IMG/VR virus record: IMGVR_UViG_3300002136_000127
Span: 1 to 23,432 of that record
Direction: 5' to 3' (one strand)
DNA length: 23,432 nt
DNA from: a virus
Each line of letters begins with the position of its first letter. Positions within the stretch are counted from its first letter, which is position 1. The position numbers and the translations under genes are program-made. This document shows positions 6,412-13,668 of this stretch, in pieces. Under the pieces are notes generated by a model. The model made no database searches. It saw nothing but the letters and a program-made list of their open reading frames with translations, and was not told the origin of the DNA.

Positions 6412-6696
6412 ATGACACGACAACGGCGTTGGCCCAAGGGGACATGGATGAAGCTCCGCAATCGACAGATGCTGGTCTTGCTGATGCAACAGCACCAGTT
6501 CTCGCACGCTCGGTTGGCCCGATACGCCGACTGCTCGAAGGGTTTCGTCTCCCACCTCACGTCAGGCCGGCGCGAATCGTGCACTCCCGCTTTGGCCGCC
6601 CGCATCGCGGAGGCCCTTCAGATCCCCGTCGAGGTTCTTTTTGACCCTCGCGTGTCCCCTACTGCGGGACACCTTGAACCCAAGGCGGTGGCGTGA
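6412..6696 (+). CDS. Cro-like HTH DNA-binding protein
   Basis: A 94-residue XRE-type helix-turn-helix protein. Residues about 20-75 read LVLLMQQHQFSHARLARYAD, then CSKGFVSHLTSGRRESCTPA and ARIAEALQIPVEVLF, the usual five-helix arrangement with recognition helix near KGFVSHLTSG. ATG at 6412 has AGGGGA at good spacing; an internal ATG at 6448 (MKLRN) has GGGGA upstream and matches where many homologues begin, so the start is uncertain. As the first gene of the rightward operon, divergent from the repressor, it is the likely Cro-type regulator, or alternatively an excisionase-like protein. Its stop shares one base with the next start (TGATG). Confidence 0.78.
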   Translation: MTRQRRWPKGTWMKLRNRQMLVLLMQQHQFSHARLARYADCSKGFVSHLTSGRRESCTPALAARIAEALQIPVEVLFDPRVSPTAGHLEPKAVA

Positions 6697-6896
6697 TGCC
6701 GACGTACGAGGAGTGCATCGCGAAGGCCGGCGCCCTCCTGGCCGAGGGCGACCTGATCGACGCGACCAAGCCGCCGCGCCAGCTCGCTGAGGAGGCCTAC
6801 AACCCGACCTACCCCGCCGTCACGGTCGACGTGCTCGAGGACCGGATCCGGGTCCAGCGGGGTCTCCCACCGATCCACGTCGACCAGGCGTCCTGA
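6696..6896 (+). CDS. Small early protein of unknown function
   Basis: A 66-residue acidic protein beginning MPTYEECIAKAGALLAEGDL and ending RGLPPIHVDQAS, probably mostly helical with an N-terminal helix and a conserved-looking proline-rich end. The ATG overlaps the preceding stop by one base (TGATG), and an in-frame GTG lies one codon earlier; AAGGCGG upstream serves either. No cysteine pair, membrane segment or known motif is seen. Codon use is high in GC3 like the genes that follow. Function unknown. Confidence 0.7.
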   Translation: MPTYEECIAKAGALLAEGDLIDATKPPRQLAEEAYNPTYPAVTVDVLEDRIRVQRGLPPIHVDQAS

Positions 6897-6911
6897 CCCA
6901 GAAAAGCCAGC

Positions 6912-6946
6912 GGGGCCGGCTCCACCACCACGCGAACACCGGCCCC
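6912..6946 (+). other. 8-bp GC stem-loop before the early operon
   Basis: GGGGCCGG (6912-6919) and CCGGCCCC (6939-6946) form a perfect stem around a 19-nt loop in the 73-bp gap before 6970, and AAAGGA (6955-6960) follows as ribosome binding site. There is no T-tract, so an intrinsic terminator is unlikely; a leader structure, attenuation element or mRNA-stability hairpin fits better. Confidence 0.45.
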
Positions 6947-6969
6947 ACCAACAGAAAGGAATCACCGAA

Positions 6970-7395
6970 GTGACTACCAACAGCAACGCTACCGGGACCG
7001 GTAGCAGCCCGCTCCGGAACCACGTCCGCGCCGCGGACACGATCCTCCAGGCAGCCGACGCCCACGGCCTGCGGCTCCCCTTCAACATCACCGCCACCGA
7101 CGACCGGCTGAAGTTCCAGTTCATGTCCCTCGACGAACTGACCGAGTGGGCCACCTGGGCCGAAGCGGTCATCACCTCCAAGGCTGACGTCGAGGGTGAG
7201 GGGATCCACCACACGGCGACCGGAACTGTGTTCGACCAGGCCATCGACCTCGCCGCGTTCGTCCCGACCCCCTGCCGATGCCGACACGCCAAGCGCGCCC
7301 ACCAGCCGGTCGTCGGCTGCGACACCTACGTCGGCGCCGGTGGAACCTGCCGGTGCGCGTCGTACTCCCCCGCCCCCGAGGCGGTGCCGGCATGA
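6970..7395 (+). CDS. Early protein with Cys/His-rich C-terminus
   Basis: A 141-residue protein from GTG at 6970 with AAAGGA upstream. The first 90 residues look like a compact alpha/beta domain (SPLRNHVRAADTILQAADA; RLKFQFMSLDELTEW). The C-terminus holds a cluster of potential zinc ligands: CRCRHAKRAHQPVVGCD and GGTCRCASYSP, giving Cys-x-Cys-x-His spacing and a second Cys-x-Cys. Such H-x-x-x-x-x-C...C-x-C tails recur in small actinophage proteins. It overlaps the Sak4-like ATPase gene by ATGA, suggesting a linked role in DNA metabolism, but no function is known. Confidence 0.7.
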   Translation: MTTNSNATGTGSSPLRNHVRAADTILQAADAHGLRLPFNITATDDRLKFQFMSLDELTEWATWAEAVITSKADVEGEGIHHTATGTVFDQAIDLAAFVPTPCRCRHAKRAHQPVVGCDTYVGAGGTCRCASYSPAPEAVPA

Positions 7396-8408
7396 GCGCC
7401 CCGGCCCTGCGGACCCGGAAGCCGTCCGGCCTGCCGTCCTGGCCGATCGGCCTGCTCGCCGGGGTCGAGGGCTCCGGCAAGTCCTGGAAGCTCGCCGAGG
7501 CGTCCGCGTCCTCGCTGATCCACCGCACGCTGTGGGTCGGAGCTGGTGAGGACGACCCCGACGAGTACGCCATCATCGAAGGCGCCCGCTTCGAGATCGT
7601 CGAGCACGACGGCTCCTACCGCGGGATTCTCAACGCCCTGATCGCCGCGACCGCCCAGGAGCCCGGCCCGAACGGTGAGCCGAACCTGATCGTTCTCGAC
7701 TCCGGGTCCCGCCTCTGGTCCCTGCTCTCGGGCAACGCCCAGGAGACCGCGAACGAGCGGTGGCGCCGGAAGAACCAGGGCAAGGAGTTCCCCGACACCG
7801 ACGTCCCGATCTCGATGGACCTCTGGAACGTCGCGAAGGACCGGTGGGGCCACATCATCGACGTGCTCCGCGAGCACCAGGGGCCCTCGATCATCACCTC
7901 TCGGCTGGAGCTCGTGACCTTGATGGACGGCGAGAAGCCGACCAAGGAGAAGTTCTGGAAGCCGACGATCGAGAAGAACGCCCCGTACGAGGTCGGATTC
8001 GTCGTGCAGATGCGGGCCTCCTACCCCGAGCAGGAGAACCTGCTCGTGAAGGTGAAGTCGGCCCGGTACAAGCACGAGGTCGACTCCAAGGGCAAGGTCA
8101 AGCCCCAGTCGCTGCCAGACACCTGGACCATCGAGTGGCTCTGGCGGGCCCTCGGTCTCGCTGAGCAGTCCGCGCCGCGGGTGCACACCCAAACGGTGCA
8201 GCAGGGCGCTGAGGCCGAGGCCACCAGCAAGGAGCAGCTACTCCAGCAGGTCGCCGACGCGGCGACCGCGGCCGGCATCACTCTCGGCCAGCTGGCCCAG
8301 GAGTGGCTCGACCAGCACGGCCACATCATCCAGGAGACCACGGACTTCGGCTCGCTCGAGCTGCTCCGTGACGACCTCCGGGCCAAGGCAAGGAGCAACG
8401 CAGCATGA
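7392..8408 (+). CDS. RecA-fold ATPase, Sak4-like recombination protein
   Basis: A 338-residue protein from ATG at 7392 (ATGA overlap with the previous gene); the open frame reaches upstream, but that part overlaps another gene. The Walker A motif is GVEGSGKS at residues 24-31, and NLIVLDSGSRLWSLL near residue 100 serves as Walker B. The core continues with a sensor-like segment (SIITSRLE) and a lysine-rich region (LLVKVKSARYKHEVD), and a helical extension covers about residues 255-338. A single-domain RecA-like NTPase in a phage early operon fits the Sak4 group of single-strand annealing proteins, which act with SSB in recombination. The assignment is to fold and group, not proven activity. 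Confidence 0.72.
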   Translation: MSAPALRTRKPSGLPSWPIGLLAGVEGSGKSWKLAEASASSLIHRTLWVGAGEDDPDEYAIIEGARFEIVEHDGSYRGILNALIAATAQEPGPNGEPNLIVLDSGSRLWSLLSGNAQETANERWRRKNQGKEFPDTDVPISMDLWNVAKDRWGHIIDVLREHQGPSIITSRLELVTLMDGEKPTKEKFWKPTIEKNAPYEVGFVVQMRASYPEQENLLVKVKSARYKHEVDSKGKVKPQSLPDTWTIEWLWRALGLAEQSAPRVHTQTVQQGAEAEATSKEQLLQQVADAATAAGITLGQLAQEWLDQHGHIIQETTDFGSLELLRDDLRAKARSNAA

Positions 8409-9175
8409 GAACCGAACTGAACCTGAAGGACCGGAACCTCCGGATCGCGCTGCTGAAGGCGGTCACCGAGGACATCGCCGACCGGATGGACGCCGAGAAG
8501 GACCTCCACCGCACCGAGCTCGTCGAGCGGTACGAGGACGAGGGCACTAAGTCGTTCGACGTCAAGCTCCCGAACGGTGCGAAGGTCGCCGCCATCAGCC
8601 TGTCGGTGCCGAAGCCGACGACCACGGTGGTCGACGACGAGGCCCTCCTGAAATGGGCCCGGGACAACGCCCCCGAACTGGTGACCGAGGCGGTCATCCC
8701 CGGTGTCCCGGCTCACTTCGTCGAAGCGGTCCCGGAGCGGGTCGAGTTCGTCCTGGACCGCAAGAGGGTCACCGAGCTCCTGGGCCGGGTGAAGCCGGCC
8801 GACGCCGCCGGTGGTGAGGTCGTCGACCCCGACACCGGGTCCCTCGTCGAGGGTGTCGTCTACACCCCGGGTGCTGCACCGAAGTCGTTCTCCGTCCGCT
8901 ACGAGCCCGACGGCCGTGAAGCCTTGGCCCTGGCGTACCGGGCCGGCGAGCTGAACGACCTCCTGGTCGGGACCCCGCTCCCGGCCATCGAAGGTAGTGA
9001 GAGCGACGAGGTCCGCGCCGCTGAGGCCGACGGCGGGTTTGTCGCGTTTGCAACTCTCTGGGACCTGATCGAGAACGCTGCATGGCCTGAAGGCGGCGCG
9101 ACCCGTGCTCAGGTACTCGATCTCCTGGCCGGCACCCCGCTTCCGGCGATCGAGTCCACCGGGAGCGGTCAGTGA
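8405..9175 (+). CDS. Early protein of unknown function, linked to Sak4-like gene
   Basis: A 256-residue acidic protein coupled by ATGA to the Sak4-like ATPase gene. The first 90 residues resemble small recombination-associated proteins (RIALLKAVTEDIADRMDAEK, then NGAKVAAISLSVPKPTTTV), with charged helix and beta-hairpin character. The C-terminal third contains an internal repeat: DLLVGTPLPAIEGS at 185-198 and DLLAGTPLPAIEST at 239-252, 54 residues apart. That repeat looks like a peptide motif for binding a partner, but its role is unknown. Tight linkage suggests it acts with the ATPase or in nucleotide/DNA handling. No named family is recognised. Confidence 0.72.
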   Translation: MRTELNLKDRNLRIALLKAVTEDIADRMDAEKDLHRTELVERYEDEGTKSFDVKLPNGAKVAAISLSVPKPTTTVVDDEALLKWARDNAPELVTEAVIPGVPAHFVEAVPERVEFVLDRKRVTELLGRVKPADAAGGEVVDPDTGSLVEGVVYTPGAAPKSFSVRYEPDGREALALAYRAGELNDLLVGTPLPAIEGSESDEVRAAEADGGFVAFATLWDLIENAAWPEGGATRAQVLDLLAGTPLPAIESTGSGQ

Positions 9176-9513
9176 CGACCTCCACGCCAGCAGCCCTGGC
9201 CGTCCCCGGTCAACGACGTCCCGAGGTCCCCGCCCTCCAGGCCGCGATCGACACCGCGATGGATCACGTCGACGCCCGTGGCCACCAGGGGCGGGTCATC
9301 GTGATGGACCTCGGTCTCGCGAAGGACCTCCTGGACCTGATCGAGGACATGTGCGTCGCTCACCGCCGCTGCGCTTCCTGCGACGACGCTGTGGCCTGCC
9401 TGGCCTGCGGGATCGGCGACCTGACCACGATCGACGACTGGTGTCTGCACTTCGGGCTCTGTCCGAGCTGCCGGGCCAAGGGCTGCCCCGACTGCCGGGC
9501 GGGGGTGGCCTGA
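9172..9513 (+). CDS. Zinc-ribbon-like small protein
   Basis: A 113-residue protein from GTG (GTGA overlap). An N-terminal helix-rich segment (residues 15-60; VIVMDLGLAKDLLDLIEDM) is followed by a Cys-rich half: CASCDDAVACLACG, then a WCLHFGLCPSC and AKGCPDC. Three or four Cys-x-x-Cys pairs suggest two zinc-binding knuckles. Similar small zinc proteins are scattered through actinophage early regions without known function. It may bind nucleic acid or protein. Confidence 0.7.
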   Translation: MTTSTPAALAVPGQRRPEVPALQAAIDTAMDHVDARGHQGRVIVMDLGLAKDLLDLIEDMCVAHRRCASCDDAVACLACGIGDLTTIDDWCLHFGLCPSCRAKGCPDCRAGVA

Positions 9514-9740
9514 TGCTCTCGTTCCTGCTGTTCGTCGCCCTGGTGGGCGCCGTGGTGGTCTGCGCCGCGCTCGGCAGCGCACTGTTCGTCGTGCTGCGCC
9601 GCGAGGCGGACCTGGTGATCAAGGTCGTCGACCGGCTCGAAGCCGAAGCCAACGGTCTGCAGGACCAGTCGAACGACCAGGCCCGGCGTCTGACCCGCCG
9701 CCGTACCCCTATCGTCCCGCCCCAGCGAAAGGCCTCCTGA
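9513..9740 (+). CDS. Small single-pass membrane protein
   Basis: A 75-residue protein from ATG at 9513, sharing one base with the previous stop (TGATG). One long hydrophobic helix occupies residues 2-29 (LSFLLFVALVGAVVVCAALG, then SALFVVL), followed by RRE and a cytoplasmic helical region (about 35-60, VVDRLEAEANGLQDQSND) and a basic tail (RRLTRRRTPIVPP). The charge pattern predicts the C-terminus inside the cell. A role in membrane-associated replication or host modification is possible but not supported directly. Confidence 0.68.
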   Translation: MLSFLLFVALVGAVVVCAALGSALFVVLRREADLVIKVVDRLEAEANGLQDQSNDQARRLTRRRTPIVPPQRKAS

Positions 9741-10081
9741 TGACGGTCACCAAGATCACCCGCCGGCCGAAGGTTGACTCCCAGGATCTCGGCACCTTCC
9801 TACTGATCATCGACCAGTTCCCGCTGAAGTACCCGATCAGCGTGGACATGATCCGCGAGGACCTCGAGGCCGCGCAGATCAGCCCTGCGGCGTATGGCGG
9901 GCTCTTCGCCGCTGCCGTTGCCCGAGGCGTCCTCCGACCGACTGGCCGGGTGATCCGGTCCCGGAAGCCGTCTCGTCGGTCCGGCTGGGCACAGATCTAC
10001 ACCCGTACCCAGCCGAAGGCCGCGCCGAAGACCTCACGGCCGGCCACGAAGCGGACCGACACGAAAGGCCCTCGTCGGTGA
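9740..10081 (+). CDS. Basic winged-helix-like early protein
   Basis: A 113-residue strongly basic protein, ATG at 9740 overlapping the previous stop (TGATG). Residues about 15-85 look like a winged helix: DLGTFLLIIDQFPLKYPIS, a helix, AAYGGLFAAAVARGVLRPTG and a wing ending RRSGWAQIYTRT. The G-LF-A-A-x-x-x-G motif followed by a PS/Gly-rich turn occurs in small phage proteins near recombination and replication genes. The last 30 residues are Lys/Arg/Pro-rich and probably disordered. DNA binding is likely; the exact role is unknown. Confidence 0.68.
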   Translation: MTVTKITRRPKVDSQDLGTFLLIIDQFPLKYPISVDMIREDLEAAQISPAAYGGLFAAAVARGVLRPTGRVIRSRKPSRRSGWAQIYTRTQPKAAPKTSRPATKRTDTKGPRR

Positions 10082-10536
10082 TCCTGCTCGACGTCGACCA
10101 CGAGCTGGTCCTCGACAAGAACTACGCCACCTGCTCGTGCGGCGGATGGTCGGTCGCCGCGACCGCCGAGGAAGCCCCGGAGTTGCACGGCGGCCACGTC
10201 CGGCATGCCGACTCGAAAGGCATGGTCTCCTGCGTCTTCTGCGGCGGCGAGCAAACGACCTGGAACCTGCTAACTAACCACGGCGGCGCGATGGGCTACC
10301 TCCGCGAGGACGGCGCCTGCATGGCGATGCACCTGCGCCAGAACCACGTCCTGTATGCCGCGAAGCAGCCGACCGAGATCCGGCTCCGGGACCTCCCTAA
10401 GTACGTGGCCCTGGCGCGTGAGGTCTGGGCGCGGGCCGGCGCCGGGTGGCTCGACGAGTACGAGGCGCTCTGCCGCCCGCTCGACGCCCCCACCCACCAC
10501 GCACCAGTCGAATCCGAGGAGGTCTCCCTGTGGTGA
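10078..10536 (+). CDS. Zinc-finger-like early protein
   Basis: A 152-residue protein starting at GTG with GTGA overlap. It has two Cys-rich elements: ATCSCGGWSV with a downstream HGGHVRHAD near residues 20-45, and CVFCGGEQTTWNLLTNH near 52-70, followed by further histidines (CMAMHLRQNH) near 85. The spacing fits one or two zinc fingers, the first resembling a Cys-x-Cys-G-W knuckle seen again in the protein at 15332. The C-terminal third is helical and ends in an acidic tail. No catalytic motif is seen; nucleic-acid binding is the most likely role. Confidence 0.68.
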   Translation: MILLDVDHELVLDKNYATCSCGGWSVAATAEEAPELHGGHVRHADSKGMVSCVFCGGEQTTWNLLTNHGGAMGYLREDGACMAMHLRQNHVLYAAKQPTEIRLRDLPKYVALAREVWARAGAGWLDEYEALCRPLDAPTHHAPVESEEVSLW

Positions 10537-11357
10537 ACCGCAACGGACTCGCGGACGGCGACCCCCGCCACGGCACCAACGCCGGGTACGTCGCTGGTTG
10601 CCGCTGCGAGCCCTGCAACCGGGGACGCCTGCGGCAGCAGAAGGCCCACCGCCTCGCCGTTCTCAACGGGAAGCGGTCGTTCTACCCCAACGACGAGGTC
10701 CGGCAGCTGATCGACCCCTGGCTCCGCCTCGGCCTCTCGGTCGCCGCGATCCAGAAAGCCGCCGGCCTGTCCTCGGACAAGGTGAAGATCCTGCACAACC
10801 CGGTCCGGCCGGCCACGTTCCACGCCCTGGCCGCGGTCACCGAGGACGCGTTCGACGCCAAGTCGTTCGTGCACGCCGACCTGACCCGCCGTCGGATCTA
10901 CTCGTTGCAGGCCGCCGGGCATCGGCTGAACGAGATGCCGATCAACCCCCGCGGCCGGTGGCGCGACCGCCCCCGCATCACCGTCGGGACCGCCAGGGCG
11001 ATCCGGGACCACTACCGGGCCCTGGAGTTCGTACCGGGAACCGACCGGCACACCGCTACCCGGGCGCTGAACGCCGGCCACGTGGTCCCGATGGCGTGGG
11101 ACGACCCCGACACTCTGGCCTGGCCGTCGGGAAAGCCTGAGCGGATCGTGGTCGCGTCGGCGCGACCGAGGAAGACCGACGTCGACCACGCTGCGGTCGA
11201 GCGGGCGTTGCGGTACGACTTCAGCCAGGTCGAGACGATGGGTGAGCGGATCGAGATTACCCGTCGTTGGGAGGCGCTCGGGCGCTCCCTGGCCGAGCTG
11301 GAGCGGGTCAGCGGGTGGAAGGCCGACCGGTACGTCGTGCGAGACGGTGCCGCCTGA
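10533..11357 (+). CDS. HTH-like protein with HGT-GCRCxxC motif
   Basis: A 274-residue protein; GTG at 10533 overlaps the preceding stop (GTGA), with another GTG one codon upstream, both served by GAGGAGG. Residues 13-28 form a motif HGTxxxYxxGCRCxxC (His13, Cys23, Cys25, Cys28), a probable zinc knuckle also present in the WhiB-like protein at 14326. A helix-turn-helix follows (about 62-85, LSVAAIQKAAGLSSDKVKIL). The remainder is helical, with a second HTH-like region, ARAIRDHYRALE, and a C-terminal helix. The arrangement suggests a sequence-specific DNA-binding regulator. It ends with a TGATG overlap with the next wHTH gene. Confidence 0.7.
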   Translation: MNRNGLADGDPRHGTNAGYVAGCRCEPCNRGRLRQQKAHRLAVLNGKRSFYPNDEVRQLIDPWLRLGLSVAAIQKAAGLSSDKVKILHNPVRPATFHALAAVTEDAFDAKSFVHADLTRRRIYSLQAAGHRLNEMPINPRGRWRDRPRITVGTARAIRDHYRALEFVPGTDRHTATRALNAGHVVPMAWDDPDTLAWPSGKPERIVVASARPRKTDVDHAAVERALRYDFSQVETMGERIEITRRWEALGRSLAELERVSGWKADRYVVRDGAA

Positions 11358-11596
11358 TGACGACCGAGGTATCCAGTGCCGAGACCGCAGACCGGGTTCT
11401 ACGGCTGCTCGTTGACCACTCGCTGAACGGACTGGTCGCCGCGTCGTACCGAGACATCGCGCTCGAGCTTTCGATCGGCCGGGAGACAGCCGCCCGCGCC
11501 GTCCGCCGGCTCCTGGCCGAGGATCGCATCGTGGTGTCGCGTCGCGGGAGCGGCTACCTGTACCCCACGACGTACGTGGTCGGGGCGATCGACTGA
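11357..11596 (+). CDS. Small winged-helix DNA-binding protein
   Basis: A 79-residue protein from ATG at 11357 (TGATG overlap). Almost its whole length is a winged helix: ADRVLRLLVDHSLNGL, then ASYRDIALELSIGRETAARA with recognition helix RETAARAVRRLL, and a wing RIVVSRRGSGYLYPTTY. It resembles MarR/GntR-type or replication-associated wHTH modules. Position directly before the replication initiator-like gene, with a one-base overlap, suggests a helper or regulator of replication. Confidence 0.72.
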   Translation: MTTEVSSAETADRVLRLLVDHSLNGLVAASYRDIALELSIGRETAARAVRRLLAEDRIVVSRRGSGYLYPTTYVVGAID

Positions 11597-12366
11597 TGCC
11601 GTTCTTCCCTGTAGATGACCACTTCGCGTTCTGCGACAAGGCCGTGCTCGCCGGCAACGCTGCGATCGGCCTGTGGGCCCGCGCCGGGTCAGACTGCATG
11701 CTGCACGCGACCGACGGCATCGTTCGTCGCGAGAAGCTCGCTGGTCTCGGCACGATGGGCCAGGCGAAGAAGCTCGTCGAGGTCCGCCTCTGGCACGACC
11801 ACGGGCACGACTGCGTGCGGTGCCCCCAGCCGCCGAAGGGGTCGTGGATCTTCCACGACTGGACCGACGTCGGGACGATCAAGACTGCTGCGGACATCAA
11901 GGACCGCAGAGAGGCCGGTCGGGAGCGCCAACGCCGCCACCGGTCACGCCAGAAGGAACGCGTTAGTAACGGTGTGACAGACGCCGTGACTAACGCGGGT
12001 GGTAACGGCGTTAGTCACGCACCCCCAGTACCAGTACCAAGACCATCTTCTGGTGTTACCCCTGTCAGTCCCGTCACCCAGGTGCCGCCTGACCTCGGAC
12101 TGACCGAGATCGAGATCGACAGGATCAAGCTCCGCCTGGGCTGCGACTTCCCCCACGCCGTCCGTGTCGCTGCGCTTGTCCTGTCGAGGGCGTCGGGGGA
12201 CGTCCGGGACCGGTTCCGGTACGTCCAGCGGGCGATCGACGACGACCCGGGGTCGTACCGGCCGACGCCGACGGCTGGCCCGGCGTCCGAGCACTGCCCG
12301 ATCCACCCCGGGAGGCCGGCGACGGCGTGCGGTGGCTGCGCAGCTGATGCCAGGGCGGTGGACTGA
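11596..12366 (+). CDS. Phage replication initiator-like protein
   Basis: A 256-residue protein of a type recurring in actinobacterial prophages. The N-terminus MPFFPVDDHFAFCDKAVLAG, then AIGLWARAGSDC and a VEVRLWHDHGHDC segment, forms a wHTH-like domain (about residues 1-95), as in replisome organisers. A basic helix (DRREAGRERQRRHRSRQKE, about 100-120) follows, then a Val/Asn/Thr-rich and Pro/Val-rich linker (VSNGVTDAVTN; PPVPVPRP), a C-terminal helical domain (about 165-215), and a final Cys/His cluster (HCPIHPGRPATACGGC). The linker's codons contain the iteron-like repeats described separately, so gene and origin may coincide as in lambda O. No helicase or primase is visible in the window, so host machinery is probably recruited. 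Confidence 0.65.
   Translation: MPFFPVDDHFAFCDKAVLAGNAAIGLWARAGSDCMLHATDGIVRREKLAGLGTMGQAKKLVEVRLWHDHGHDCVRCPQPPKGSWIFHDWTDVGTIKTAADIKDRREAGRERQRRHRSRQKERVSNGVTDAVTNAGGNGVSHAPPVPVPRPSSGVTPVSPVTQVPPDLGLTEIEIDRIKLRLGCDFPHAVRVAALVLSRASGDVRDRFRYVQRAIDDDPGSYRPTPTAGPASEHCPIHPGRPATACGGCAADARAVD
11960..12018. other. Candidate replication origin: three 11-bp iterons
   Basis: GCGTTAGTAAC (11960-11970), GTGACTAACGC (11986-11996) and GCGTTAGTCAC (12008-12018) are three copies of one 11-mer. The second and third are an exact inverted pair separated by 11 bp; the first has one mismatch. They lie inside the initiator-like gene, and GGTAAC/GTTACC fragments (12002-12007, 12055-12060) and a doubled CCAGTA (12025-12036) continue the pattern. 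Iterons inside the initiator gene recall lambda ori. An operator or purely coding repeat remains possible. Confidence 0.5.
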
Positions 12367-12638
12367 TGCCGAAGAAGACCCCGGACCAGGTCGCCCACGC
12401 CGAGGCCGTGGGCCTCCTGGAGGCGCTCCTGATCCGGAACCACGTCCCGACCGACCTGGCCGCGGCCCAGGCCCAGGAGTACGTCCGGGACCTGGCGATC
12501 GCGGGGTGGCGGCACGTCCGGCCCAGGGTGGATCCGGTGCCGCCGGACGGCCCTCCGGGGGATCCGGCGTACGCCGCCCGGGCTGCGGAGTGGACCCGGC
12601 AGCAGCTTGCTGCCCGTCGTGAGGGTGGTGGGTCGTGA
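12366..12638 (+). CDS. Small early protein of unknown function
   Basis: A 90-residue protein from ATG at 12366, sharing one base with the previous stop (TGATG). The first half is helical (VAHAEAVGLLEALLIRNHVP; AAAQAQEYVRDLAIAGW), followed by a proline-rich turn (PVPPDGPPGDP) and a final helix (AARAAEWTRQQLAARRE). No cysteines, membrane segment or recognised motif. Position between the initiator-like and HNH genes makes a replication-accessory role possible; nothing in the sequence proves it. Confidence 0.68.
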   Translation: MPKKTPDQVAHAEAVGLLEALLIRNHVPTDLAAAQAQEYVRDLAIAGWRHVRPRVDPVPPDGPPGDPAYAARAAEWTRQQLAARREGGGS

Positions 12639-13096
12639 AGCGGACCGAGCTGCGTCGTACGGCGCCGATGCGTCGTACCGGGCCGCCGAATCGGAAGCGT
12701 CCGCCGAAGAAGAAGTCCCGGAACATCGCGACTCCTCGGCCGGATCACCTCGGAGATTTCTGGGTTGGGCAACGCCACGCGATCGCGGCCCGCTGCGGGT
12801 TCACGTGCGAGCGGTGCGGGACGAACCTGAACCGGACGGGCATGGAGGCCCACCACCGGCTGCTGCGCTCCCAGGGCGGAAAGCACGGCTTGGAGAACCT
12901 CGCCGGCTTGTGCCCGGAGTGCCATCGGTGGTGCCACGCGCACCCGACGTTGGCACGGGCGGCGGGCTGGATCGTGCCGTCCGGCGGCGACCCGGCCACG
13001 AGGGCTGTCCTGCTGTGGGACGGCCGAACCGTACGACTCACCGAGGACGGCGGCTACGACGTCGTGTTCGACCAGCCTGAGGAGGCAACAGGATGA
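12635..13096 (+). CDS. HNH endonuclease-like protein
   Basis: A 153-residue protein from GTG (GTGA overlap). The HNH core is clear: Cys58-x-x-Cys61, the His73-His74 pair in GMEAHHRLLRSQGG, Asn88 in GLENLAGLC, and Cys93-x-x-Cys96-His97 with another His at 101. This is the zinc-supported beta-beta-alpha metal nuclease fold. An N-terminal Lys/Arg/Pro-rich arm (residues 3-30) probably binds DNA. Many phages carry an HNH nuclease next to terminase that aids packaging; here the gene is about 4 kb upstream, in the early operon, so a recombination/repair or homing-like role is equally likely. Confidence 0.85.
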   Translation: MKRTELRRTAPMRRTGPPNRKRPPKKKSRNIATPRPDHLGDFWVGQRHAIAARCGFTCERCGTNLNRTGMEAHHRLLRSQGGKHGLENLAGLCPECHRWCHAHPTLARAAGWIVPSGGDPATRAVLLWDGRTVRLTEDGGYDVVFDQPEEATG

Positions 13097-13668
13097 CGAC
13101 CAGCACCCCGCCGCGCACTACGAAGCGGAAGTACGCCCACCAGCTGCACCCGCACGCTGACGAGTGGGAGATCCGACCCCTCGCGGTCGAGGTCCCGTAC
13201 CACTACGCGATCGCGATCGGGTTGAACGTCTGGGACACCGGCTGGCACGACCAGACCGACCCCGGCAAGCCCGAGCACGAGCGCCGTGAGGCCTTCGATC
13301 GCATCAACCACATGGTCCGTGCTCGCCAGCTCGCATTTCTCCTCGATGCCCTCCAGCAGGGCCTGACCAGCGAGGAGGCGTGGATCTGGGCGCAGCAGCG
13401 AGCACAGGAGGAATCTGGAGAGTTCGTGTACGAGCGGGCCGTGCACCACGGGGTCGACGTGGAAGCGATCAAGCCGTACCCGTGCGGTCCCGAGCCGAAG
13501 AGCCACGACCATTACGGCGCCGAGGACTCCCGAGGCATGCGGGTTGCGATCCGGATTCCCTGCCCTGAGTCCGAGTGCACGGATTGCACCGAATGGGCGT
13601 GCACGTGCACGCCCGGCCAGGTCGACCTGGAGTGCGCGTTCCACAACGACCACCCGGACCGACGATGA
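13093..13668 (+). CDS. Early protein of unknown function, Cys-rich C-terminus
   Basis: A 191-residue protein from ATG at 13093 (ATGA overlap). The N-terminal half has HADEWEIRPLAVEVPYHYAI and a helical segment with many acidic/aromatic residues (AFDRINHMVRARQLAFLLDA; EEAWIWAQQRAQEE). The C-terminal 40 residues carry cysteines in IPCPESECTDCTEWACTCTP and end with CAFHNDH, suggesting a zinc site. No catalytic motif or family is recognised. Like its neighbours it is a candidate host-interaction or nucleic-acid-binding protein. Confidence 0.66.
   Translation: MTTSTPPRTTKRKYAHQLHPHADEWEIRPLAVEVPYHYAIAIGLNVWDTGWHDQTDPGKPEHERREAFDRINHMVRARQLAFLLDALQQGLTSEEAWIWAQQRAQEESGEFVYERAVHHGVDVEAIKPYPCGPEPKSHDHYGAEDSRGMRVAIRIPCPESECTDCTEWACTCTPGQVDLECAFHNDHPDRR

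Noticed and set aside
12635-13096. HNH protein as a homing endonuclease in an intron or intein
   Set aside because: No interrupted gene flanks it, and it is in line with overlapping neighbours as a normal operon gene.
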